The position numbers and the translations under genes were made by a program. The notes under the pieces were generated by a model that did not search any database, had not been told where the DNA came from, and saw only the letters and a program-made list of their open reading frames with translations. Of a stretch of DNA of 64,000 nucleotides, positions 24,990 to 32,136 are shown one piece after another. Numbering within the stretch: position 1 is the stretch's first letter; each line of letters begins with the position of its first letter. The stretch comes from Paenibacillus ginsengarvi (GTDB lineage Bacteria; Bacillota; Bacilli; Paenibacillales; NBRC-103111), in NCBI RefSeq assembly GCF_003626695.1, contig NZ_RBAH01000011.1:1-64000 (forward strand), read 5' to 3'.

Positions 24990-25828
24990 CTAGAGCTGGG
25001 AAGCCTCGCTATATTTGAATTTGATATTTCCGTGGATCTCTCCAAATTCTTCGATTTCTTTCGCCGTTTGCGCCCCGATCAGCATATCGGCCATCATGCC
25101 GTTGGAACGGAACCAACCTAGTCTGCGTTCCCGCTCGTTATAGAACAGAGCGCAAAACGGATGATAATACGTATCCAGTGCCTGGAATGTACTGCTAAAT
25201 TGTTGTTCCGCAAGCGTTCTTGCTTGCAACGAAGAAACCAACTCGCCCTTTAATCGGCCTTTGGCAGAATGCTTCATGTGACTGATGGCAAATATCGCCG
25301 CTGTAATCATGACGTTTTCACAAATAGATTCCATATTGGGTTCCCAGTACCATGCTTCATCGTCCATGAACATAATTTGTCTCTTGACCGCTGATAACGC
25401 AAAAGGTTCTTTTTTTCTCATCCGATAGACGATATTTCCGTCCGAAACATGAATTTCGTCAATCGGCAAGTAGCGGTCTTTCTTTTTCGAATTACCGTCG
25501 GTCGTCAGCCGTGGATCGTTGCCGGCAGTGCGATAATAGACGCGCAATTCGGTCGGCAATGAAATTCCTAACCTTTTTTCCGCCTCCTCGATTTGTTCTT
25601 CCGTGCAGCCAAGAGAAACATTGCCGCCATGAACGATGCAGCTTAAGTTTTTCAGCCATTGTCCATATTTCGGATTTCTTCGTCGGATGCACCGTGATTT
25701 TGAACCAATTGCGGAGCTTTGCCGCCTTTGGCTTCATTTAATACTTCGGATGAATAGTAGGTGCCGTAAAACTCCTTTTTCCCGCAATTATCTACCGTAT
25801 AGGTACCGGTTAGCTTAACAGCTTCCAC
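24990..25828 (-). pseudogene. SMI1/KNR4-like protein with a one-base frameshift
   Basis: The first part starts at GTG 25828 (GGAGG 7 nt upstream) and reads EAVKLTGTYTVDNCGKKEFY up to ASDEEIR. The frame then runs out in NMDNG-stop, while the next frame continues smoothly as KYGQWLKNLSCIVHGGNVSL, GCTEEQIEEAEKRLGISLPT and ELRVYYRTAGND. The latter is the SMI1/KNR4 entry motif, and the frame runs on to 24990. Adding one A to the run at 25668-25670 would restore a single protein of about 280 residues. SMI1/KNR4-type proteins often act as immunity proteins of contact-dependent toxins, but no toxin is adjacent. It may be a true frameshift or an assembly error. Confidence 0.75.
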
Positions 25829-25920
25829 GCACATTCCTCCTCGCTATAGCTTTGATTCCAATACTCCATTTTTCGCTATCACACGGTCCAGCTTAACGGA
25901 CCTATCGGCGTACAGTAAGA

Positions 25921-25948
25921 AGGAGCTTGTCTCGACGTGACAGCTCCT
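25921..25948. repeat. Hairpin related to the dispersed repeat
   Basis: AGGAGCTTGTC tcgac GTGACAGCTCCT, flanked on the left by AGCTTAACGGACCTATCGGCG, which resembles a diverged CTATCG-type end. It lies in the gap between two hypothetical genes. Confidence 0.4.
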
Positions 25949-26012
25949 AGAAATCCAGTAAATTCACATAACACTATTCTTTTTCTCTACGCCCCCCCTT
26001 TAACCTGCAGCT

Positions 26013-26846
26013 CTACATTGTAAATGCGCTAAGTAAAGACGGCCATACAGAAATTTTCTCACGGCAGGACGGACACAACGTTTCCCCCGCTAAATAATGC
26101 AGTTGCCCGGCCCATATGTGCTCTCCGATCGCTGCCGCCCGCTCCGCTAATGTTCGTATTTCTTCATCTGCAAATGAGGTTGCCGGAACAATTACATGCG
26201 ATTCCTGGCCAGTGTGAAAGACAGGATCGTGTTCATAGGCTTGAAGAATTTCTGCATCTGCTTCATTAGGCCATATGAATACCTCTTCTCCACAGGCCGG
26301 GCACACGGCTACATACTCATCACCGTTAATAAACGTCATCAACATGTTGGCAGGGATATACGACCCCCGATATGCAGCGTCCGCAACAAGAACGTAACGT
26401 TTCTCTGTCTCATTTATGGAATGATGGGCTGCATAGTCGAATACTTCCTTTGCAAGCGCTTTGATATTGCCGATTGCCTCTATATAGTCACGATACAATT
26501 CCGTACAAACGGAGCTGCCTACATCTTCAGCAAGTTCAGCCCAAGATGCCGGAAACGGCGCCTCATCTCGCCCTTTACGGCTTGCCTCAATGATACCGCA
26601 ATTTATGAACAGTTCTGTGCGCACTCCCGCATCATCTGTGGAACATGCTATTTGTGCCAAAAACGGTACCGCAGCGTATGTAGCCGTATAGATCGTATTT
26701 TGATGGAACAAATGTTCCTGAAAGAGTTCGTCAAAAATCTCCTGGTTATATTGCTGCATGAGCTGCTGCAATAACACGGGTACGTTCTCTGAAGAACCGT
26801 ACGGCCCGGCCAGTTTTCCCCATACATCGCTATTCCATGTAAGCAA
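26013..26846 (-). CDS. Hypothetical protein with two zinc-ribbon-like CxxC motifs
   Basis: A 277-residue protein from a TTG start with GGGAG close upstream. The N-terminal half is helical and repeat-like (VPVLLQQLMQQYNQEIFDEL, YTATYAAVPFLAQIACSTDD), similar to HEAT-like proteins in Bacillales. The C-terminal half has CPACGEEVFIWP near residue 182 and CPSCREKISVWP near residue 258, each a CxxC pair followed by a Trp, which could form one zinc site. The family is not recognised. It lies downstream of the 26908 gene on the same strand and may be co-transcribed. Confidence 0.65.
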   Translation of the reverse strand: MLTWNSDVWGKLAGPYGSSENVPVLLQQLMQQYNQEIFDELFQEHLFHQNTIYTATYAAVPFLAQIACSTDDAGVRTELFINCGIIEASRKGRDEAPFPASWAELAEDVGSSVCTELYRDYIEAIGNIKALAKEVFDYAAHHSINETEKRYVLVADAAYRGSYIPANMLMTFINGDEYVAVCPACGEEVFIWPNEADAEILQAYEHDPVFHTGQESHVIVPATSFADEEIRTLAERAAAIGEHIWAGQLHYLAGETLCPSCREKISVWPSLLSAFTM

Positions 26847-26907
26847 GTTCTCCCACCGTTCATGAAGTTATTTTATACCTAGTACCCGTTCATTTTCTCA
26901 TTTTCAT

Positions 26908-28116
26908 TCAGTAATCGCGCGCTGCATCGAACCAGCGTTGAGCCATCTCCTCTGGTATAGGCTGGCCAATCTGGTGATCAGACTGGCTGAGTTGCCATAC
27001 CGCTTCACCAAGGTCTTCTCGTTCGGTAGTTTCGATGCCTTTAAGGGCATTGAAGCGCACGGTGAAAGCAGTAATGGCTGCTTCCGCATCGGCAAGGCAA
27101 CATGCCTGGGCCAAGGCTGCCTGTGCAACATCATAAGCTTCGTTAGCCAGCTTGGCCAGACGTTTAGGCCAGGACGAGAACGGGCGGCCGAACTCGGTCG
27201 TCCACCACTCAGGCTTTCGCAATTGGCTCACCGAAGCATGCTGGGTCCACGGGCGGGTTTTAGCGCGTGTTTTCATTTGCTGCTTCAGGCGCTTGCCCGC
27301 GATCTCTTCCACATTGTAGGCGATAAATCTGTCAAGCAGCGGCCACGTGTTCAAGGCGGGCAACTCCCCCAGATCAGGCATGAAGCGCAGCTCCAGATTC
27401 GTTAAACCGGCATGACGGGCCAACAACTCCAAGTCGCAGAAGTTCCCCCACAAACTCAGTGAGTTAAGGTTTGGGAACCGGTTTAGACACTCCAGCGAGA
27501 TAGGCTGTCCCAGCGGCGCGTTCTGTAGCGCCAGGCTCGTCACCTGGTGCAACTCACCCAGGTCGGGCAGCAGAAAAGGAGGATCATTTTTGCGTCGGCC
27601 GGTGCGCGGCGCTAGTGTCAGAGAAGACGGCATATCGCCAGTGGCCGAGAAGCGTGATAGATCGCCGGATACACTCAGGCGGAAATATCGCTTCGGAAGC
27701 TTCAGGCTCAGATGCCCCCCGGACTGGTCCAACTCGATATGCAAGCCATGCAAATTGGACTGGCTGGCGTCCGCGACCGTGTCTGCAGACAGGATCGGAG
27801 TCCACTTCATCTCTTCGATGGGACGTTTCTGCGCCCAGTCTAAGAAGCCTGCATCGCTGCCAGTATAGTGCAGGAATCGCGGCCAGGGCGAGCCCGCCGG
27901 CGTGGTAAAGGCATCGAATACGGTCCAATCGATGTGCGCATCAGGCGAGACGTGAAGGTCTGCCTTCTTCCCCAATGACGACGGTCCAATCGATAGACTG
28001 CCCACACCGGGCTGAATGACAAGCGTGTGACTGCGAGGTCCTGTCAGGTCGATGGGATAACGTCCAACTTCTCTAACAGAACCATCGGGAGGACGAGCTT
28101 GGTTATCATTTGGCAT
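26908..28116 (-). CDS. Hypothetical leucine-rich-repeat-like protein
   Basis: The ATG at 28116 has AAAGG 9 nt upstream. The first 170 residues have a beta-rich, propeller- or sandwich-like look with no motif recognised. Residues about 190-270 show LRR-like spacing (ELHQVTSLALQNAPLGQP, CLNRFPNLNSLSLWGNFCDL, RHAGLTNLELRFMPDLGELP). The C-terminal 100 residues are alpha-helical. Its stop is 62 bp from the next gene and its start 28 bp from the ABC-ATPase stop, so it is probably downstream in that operon. Function unknown. Confidence 0.65.
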   Translation of the reverse strand: MPNDNQARPPDGSVREVGRYPIDLTGPRSHTLVIQPGVGSLSIGPSSLGKKADLHVSPDAHIDWTVFDAFTTPAGSPWPRFLHYTGSDAGFLDWAQKRPIEEMKWTPILSADTVADASQSNLHGLHIELDQSGGHLSLKLPKRYFRLSVSGDLSRFSATGDMPSSLTLAPRTGRRKNDPPFLLPDLGELHQVTSLALQNAPLGQPISLECLNRFPNLNSLSLWGNFCDLELLARHAGLTNLELRFMPDLGELPALNTWPLLDRFIAYNVEEIAGKRLKQQMKTRAKTRPWTQHASVSQLRKPEWWTTEFGRPFSSWPKRLAKLANEAYDVAQAALAQACCLADAEAAITAFTVRFNALKGIETTEREDLGEAVWQLSQSDHQIGQPIPEEMAQRWFDAARDY

Positions 28117-28143
28117 TTCTAACATCCTTTCGATTGTTCCCTC

Positions 28144-29817
28144 TTAATCCTGAATAAAATTCAAATGTTTCATTCGGTTTATAACAGATAATACTTCATT
28201 CACTCTTGGTAATTCAAGCCATCTATCGAAACCGGGAAAAAAGGAGGAGAATACAAGATCCACTCCTTCTCGCTCCATATCCTCGAGAGCTTTTTTGATC
28301 TTTTCATGAAGAAAGATGCGGCGATCCTGATTACTTATAGCGATTTTTCGAATTAAAAAGGCAATGGCTGCAAGCTGAGCGTGCGATGTGATATTGTAAA
28401 GCCCTCTGACATCAACTTGTTCATCGCCTATGATGATGTATCCCATGGTTGAAACTACCAGCTTTTCCGTACCGCTGCCCTGTGGATAACTCGAAAAGCG
28501 ATCGGTTGTTATGTTTCTTTCGATCTCCCATTTTGCAAGGGGGATCCGTTCGCGCGGCTGGTCGTATTCACATAATTTTTTTGCTTCCTGGGTTACGTTT
28601 ATGGGCACAAAATTGTCCATCAGGATGATCGTATCGGCAACGGATAAAAATTCGCCGCTACCTCCTATAACAAGAACAGAAGATACGTGGGCAGCCTCAT
28701 AAAGCTCCCTGACACGTTCCGTAAAAGGTGTAATGGGTTCATGCTTGATTAAGGTACGCATTTTGATGTCTTGAATCATAAAATTCGTCGCACTTCGGTC
28801 TTCATCAATCAGAAGCAGCTTACACCCGACGTTGATGGCCTCCATAATATTGGCGGCTTGAGAGGTGGAACCTGAGGCGTAGTCAGTCGAAAATCGTTCG
28901 GCCGAACTATGGGGGATCCATTTTATGAAAGGCGTAATATTGATATTATTGATAGAACGGCCTTCCTCTGCCGATATTTCCATTGCACTTTGATCGGTAA
29001 TCACAAATTCTCGTCCGTCGCTTATGATGTGATTATAAATCCCCGAATTCAGTGCATCCAGCAACGTGCTTTTCCCTGAATACCCGCCGCCGGTGATGAC
29101 CGTCACCCCCTGTTTGATTCCCATTCCTCGCAACCCGCAAATTTCAACTTCAACATCTTCTGGGGAAGTAAAGGGCAAGGCGCCCTCCAGCGGCCCGCTG
29201 TTGTCTTTGTTTCTCGGCAAAATGCTGCCATTCGCAATAAAAGCACAATAATCATTGGATTTCAGCCATTCACGAATCCTATTTTGTTTGTTTACCAGTT
29301 CATAGGCCGCATATAATTTGCTGAGATCAAACTTGGCAATATACTTCTCCACTTCTTTTGGAAGCATTTTGCAGAGCATGCGCATAGCTTTATCATTATC
29401 CTGGAATGGAAGCTGAACAGTAATCATTAAGCATAGATACCATTTTTCCGAAAAAACTTCGACAGAGGATGCATTACGCTTTAGCACCACGCCGCTTGGA
29501 CGAAAACAATAAAAAGCGCCATTTTCTTTATCGCTACGCGACCGGTTATAAAGCAATTTATTTAATGCTTCAATATGATCAATCCATTCTCTTAATCCAA
29601 AATCGGAGAGAACAACTTGATCGCTAGTTTCATCCAAGCCGAGACGGTCAAAAGGTATTTTTATGGTAATACATGGTTTATCCAGTGTGAGTTTATGGGT
29701 CCGTTCAATGGAATAGGCAACATCATTATTCCAATAGGTTGGGTCAGGCTCATAAATCATACTGTAAGAGGACTGTCGGGATTGTAAGGTGCGAAAATAT
29801 TGAGCGAGTCTTTTCAA
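28144..29817 (-). CDS. ABC-class ATPase of the PF09818 type
   Basis: A TTG start with AAAGGATGA upstream gives 557 residues. The N-terminal third resembles the YXRPSG-containing leader of the family (FYCFRPSGVVLKRNA ... LCLMITVQLPFQDNDKAMRM). Walker A is VITGGGYSGKSTLLDAL near residue 245, a signature-like segment is STDYASGSTSQAANIMEA, and Walker B is CKLLLIDEDRSATNFM. This is the predicted ATPase of the ABC class, a soluble family with nucleic-acid-binding members such as MRB1590. There are no membrane segments. A leader peptide and a strong terminator lie in front of it, pointing to attenuation. Confidence 0.88.
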   Translation of the reverse strand: MKRLAQYFRTLQSRQSSYSMIYEPDPTYWNNDVAYSIERTHKLTLDKPCITIKIPFDRLGLDETSDQVVLSDFGLREWIDHIEALNKLLYNRSRSDKENGAFYCFRPSGVVLKRNASSVEVFSEKWYLCLMITVQLPFQDNDKAMRMLCKMLPKEVEKYIAKFDLSKLYAAYELVNKQNRIREWLKSNDYCAFIANGSILPRNKDNSGPLEGALPFTSPEDVEVEICGLRGMGIKQGVTVITGGGYSGKSTLLDALNSGIYNHIISDGREFVITDQSAMEISAEEGRSINNINITPFIKWIPHSSAERFSTDYASGSTSQAANIMEAINVGCKLLLIDEDRSATNFMIQDIKMRTLIKHEPITPFTERVRELYEAAHVSSVLVIGGSGEFLSVADTIILMDNFVPINVTQEAKKLCEYDQPRERIPLAKWEIERNITTDRFSSYPQGSGTEKLVVSTMGYIIIGDEQVDVRGLYNITSHAQLAAIAFLIRKIAISNQDRRIFLHEKIKKALEDMEREGVDLVFSSFFPGFDRWLELPRVNEVLSVINRMKHLNFIQD

Positions 29818-29870
29818 AACGTATCATCCTTTCATATTTGAAAAACGGTGAGTAACGGGAAACGACGCCG

Positions 29871-29903
29871 AAAAAAAATAACAGCCACTCCGCAAGTGGC
29901 TGT
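29871..29903 (-). terminator. Terminator hairpin ahead of the ABC-ATPase gene
   Basis: ACAGCCACT CCGCA AGTGGCTGT with a perfect 9-bp stem, followed on the minus strand by a run of eight T residues (29878-29871). It lies 54 bp before the TTG start, so transcripts from upstream would stop here unless the stem is prevented from forming. Confidence 0.85.
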
Positions 29904-29950
29904 CATAGACCGGCAGAAAGCTTAAACCTTTCTTTTGCCTAAACATAAAA

Positions 29951-29979
29951 GCCCTGAGGGTGAATCCTACCCTCAGAGC
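29951..29979 (-). promoter_or_regulatory. Second hairpin in the attenuator leader
   Basis: GCCCTGAGGGT GAATCCT ACCCTCAGAGC, 10-11 bp stem, followed by TTTTATGTTT on the minus strand. It lies between the leader peptide and the terminator and could be an anti-terminator stem or an additional weak terminator. Confidence 0.65.
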
Positions 29980-30007
29980 CTAGTGTTTTCGTAAAAAGAA
30001 TAAATAA

Positions 30008-30052
30008 CTAAAAAGCAGCATGAGGATAGGACATATATTTTTTTGTTTTCAT
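30008..30052 (-). CDS. 14-residue leader peptide
   Basis: ATG AAA ACA AAA AAA TAT ... TAG encodes MKTKKYMSYPHAAF. A strong GAGGTGAGGA site lies 4-5 nt upstream, much better than chance for such a short frame. The peptide ends just before two hairpins and the ABC-ATPase gene. Ribosome stalling on it, for instance by an antibiotic, could change downstream folding, as in known ABC-F attenuators. No run of a single amino acid is present, so amino-acid attenuation is less likely. Confidence 0.65.
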   Translation of the reverse strand: MKTKKYMSYPHAAF

Positions 30053-30184
30053 TTGTCCTCACCTCGTACGATTTATTTTTTACAGCAAAGCAATCATAAC
30101 ATGAAGATTTTCCCCAACATAGAGAAAAATTTATTATAACTAACCCAACTCTGAACAGTGACACTCATTCGCACAGTTTACACG

Positions 30185-30799
30185 CTACTGCACTTCGCCC
30201 TTCGGTTTGTTCCATAATAATACATATCGGTAATAAAAGCGGCGTCGGATTGTGGCCCCTGGCAATACCTCATGAGCCACTTGGCGAATTTCAAATAATG
30301 ACTCTTTAGGCTCTGCAATGCGAACACCAGGATCTCGCATTCCGCCATGAAGTCTGTCCATCACCCGGATTGGGAGAACAAGAAGTCCGGAGATGATAAA
30401 ATCCATAATAGACTTGTCAGCTGCTAAACCTACGATGAGGAGCCGACCGCCAGGCGCAAGCACTTGGCGCATTTTAAGCAGTGCGCTTCTCAATTCCATA
30501 TGGTGCAAAGTCGCTACACAGATGACCGTAGAATAACATTCCTCTTGAGACGGGATTGGCATGGCGAGGAAGTCGCCGGTTACGAGCGATACATTGGATG
30601 CCTCAGCCAGTCGCGAATGTGCACGCAAAATAACTTTCGCGTCAGGGTCAATTCCCACTACTTTTTGAGCGAAAGGCGCGAGGTGTTGGAGTAGTAATCC
30701 GTCACCACATCCAATGTCCAGCACTCGTCCGCCGCGTGTTTTGGCATCTGCTACTAATTCTTCGTGAAATGCAGTATTGTGATTCCAATAGGTCTCGAT
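30185..30799 (-). CDS. Class I SAM-dependent methyltransferase with an ATC in place of its start codon
   Basis: The SAM-binding domain is clear: RVLDIGCGDGLLLQHL (motif I), VVGIDPD, VTGDFLAMPIP, VICVATLHHM (motif IV) and LAPGGRLLIVGL. The frame stays open upstream of the first usable GTG (30724) with family-like sequence ETYWNHNTAFHEELVADAKT. At 30799 there is ATC, exactly 8 nt after a perfect GGGAGGG site, and an in-frame TAA just before. Thus the native start seems to be this codon, either a true AUC start or ATG mutated by one base. If GTG 30724 is used, the N-terminal cap is lost. It is single, 204 residues. Confidence 0.8.
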   Translation of the reverse strand: METYWNHNTAFHEELVADAKTRGGRVLDIGCGDGLLLQHLAPFAQKVVGIDPDAKVILRAHSRLAEASNVSLVTGDFLAMPIPSQEECYSTVICVATLHHMELRSALLKMRQVLAPGGRLLIVGLAADKSIMDFIISGLLVLPIRVMDRLHGGMRDPGVRIAEPKESLFEIRQVAHEVLPGATIRRRFYYRYVLLWNKPKGEVQ

Positions 30800-30927
30800 T
30801 TCTTAATCCCTCCCGTTATACACCCTCTTTGTATGACAAATTATTTCATAAAATTGGAATTAGGACCAATACAAATTGGCTGATAAATAAATGATAACTA
30901 GGCCTCATTATTGTTCGTACATTACTT

Positions 30928-31010
30928 TCGTTAGCGCAACGACGGCAGCCGAACATTTTGGCCGGCTGCCGTTGTTTAACAATCAAGCTATCGTCTTCGT
31001 TACTTCAATC
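30928..31010. repeat. Dispersed hairpin repeat, copy G
   Basis: TCGTTAGCGCAACG, stem ACGGCAGCC ... GGCTGCCGT, then GCTATCGTCTTCGTTACTTC. Here CGTTACTTCAAT is at the right end instead of the left, so the end motifs are interchangeable. The repeat runs into the stop region of the DJ-1-like gene. Confidence 0.65.
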
Positions 31011-31604
31011 TCTTCGCCAGTCATACTCCATAATAGTTGCAGCTTCTATAGCTCTATCTATGCCAAGTAATTTTTCTATAACATACAACGCAGCATCCAT
31101 ACCTGCGGATACCCCTGCTGATAAAATGATCTTCCCATTATCAACATAGCGAGCTGCTTCTACTATTTCGGTGGAAGCAGGCACAATCTCCCTTAATTCA
31201 TGGATAGCCAATCGATTGGTTGTAACTTTTAACCCATCTAATAAATTGGCTTTTGCTAAAATTAAGGCTCCAGTACAAACCGAAAGGATAACTTCAATAT
31301 CATTGGATATTCCTCGAATCCAGTTCGTAATGGTATCATTGTTCATTTCTTTTCTTGAACCCCAGCCTCCGGGTATCACCAATATATCAGGCTTAGGGCA
31401 ATCAGCGATCGTATAAGCTGGATTGATACTTAAGCCTCCCAGCGCTTTTACCGGACAGTTATTTGCCGCCACAGTGTACACGTTGAAATCTTGACCCTCA
31501 TTACTTCCTGAAAGAAAAACTTCAAAGGGTCCTGCAAAATCCAAAGGCTCCACCTGTTCAAATAGGAATACCGCTACATTTCTGGCACGCCGGGCCTGCT
31601 CCAT
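31005..31604 (-). CDS. DJ-1/PfpI-family protein (isonitrile hydratase-like)
   Basis: The ATG at 31604 (GGGAG 8 nt upstream) gives a family-like start, MEQARRARNVAVFLFEQVEP. The core is complete: PDILVIPGGWGSRKE, then the nucleophile elbow ILSVCTGALILAKANLLDGL with Cys near residue 105, and KIILSAGVSAGMDAAL at the C-terminus. Such proteins include isonitrile hydratases and glyoxalase III-like enzymes. Upstream in-frame ATGs overlap the preceding VOC gene, with which it may form a two-gene operon. Confidence 0.9.
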   Translation of the reverse strand: MEQARRARNVAVFLFEQVEPLDFAGPFEVFLSGSNEGQDFNVYTVAANNCPVKALGGLSINPAYTIADCPKPDILVIPGGWGSRKEMNNDTITNWIRGISNDIEVILSVCTGALILAKANLLDGLKVTTNRLAIHELREIVPASTEIVEAARYVDNGKIILSAGVSAGMDAALYVIEKLLGIDRAIEAATIMEYDWRRD

Positions 31605-31632
31605 TTCTTCATCTCCCATAAAACCAAGCTCG

Positions 31633-31980
31633 TTATTTCTCCCAAAGCTCAATCAGTCGACCTTCAGGATCTTCGATCCAAATAAACTTTCCAAATTCGC
31701 TACTCTCTTTTTTCTTTGCAAGAGGCACACCAATCCGTTCAAGATGCTTAATCGTTTCGTCTAAATTATCTACTTGGAAATTTAACATTACTTGTTGTTC
31801 TGTTGGAAAATAACTGTCATTGTCGGCAAAAAAAGAAAAGATAGTCTCATTGCCTGATTGGGGTTTTATCACAGTCCCGTTCCAATTTTCGATTTCAATC
31901 TGCAGCACTTCACTGTACCATTTTTTAGTGACTTCAAGATTTTTGGTTCTCCAGAATATTCCTCCGAAGCCTTTTATCAT
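31633..31980 (-). CDS. VOC-family protein (single glyoxalase domain)
   Basis: AGGAGATAG precedes the ATG. The 115 residues make one VOC module: GIFWRTKNLEVTKKWYSEVL, QVMLNFQVDNLDETIKHLER and FGKFIWIEDPEGRLIELWE. The final E-L-W pattern carries the usual metal-ligand glutamate. The length fits the glyoxalase/bleomycin-resistance family. The downstream DJ-1-like gene starts 28 bp after its stop, so both may detoxify carbonyl compounds; this is inference. Confidence 0.9.
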   Translation of the reverse strand: MIKGFGGIFWRTKNLEVTKKWYSEVLQIEIENWNGTVIKPQSGNETIFSFFADNDSYFPTEQQVMLNFQVDNLDETIKHLERIGVPLAKKKESSEFGKFIWIEDPEGRLIELWEK

Positions 31981-32074
31981 CGTATCTATCTCCTGTCTGT
32001 TATCCTATTTATAACTATAGCCTACTTCTTTCTTATTATAGCATCTACGTAAATCACATTTATTAGCCGTACAA

Positions 32075-32113
32075 CAAAAGGGGTCTGAATCTGCACAAAG
32101 ATTCAAATCCCCT
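32075..32113 (-). terminator. Terminator of the glycosidase operon
   Basis: GGGGATTTGAATCTT TGTGC AGATTCAGACCCC followed by TTTTG on the minus strand, 24 bp after the stop at 32137. The mirror-image side has CCCCTTTT, so it could also serve the other strand. Confidence 0.8.
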
Positions 32114-32136
32114 GTAATGTTACACTATACTTAAAA

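Noticed and set aside
26013-28116. Defence-system module with the ABC ATPase at 28144
   Set aside because: The ATPase and two unknown proteins are adjacent, but none has a nuclease, NTPase-effector or other defence hallmark that I can recognise.
29973-30164. 63-codon minus-strand frame across the attenuator
   Set aside because: It overlaps the leader peptide and hairpins in another frame, with no usable ribosome binding site.
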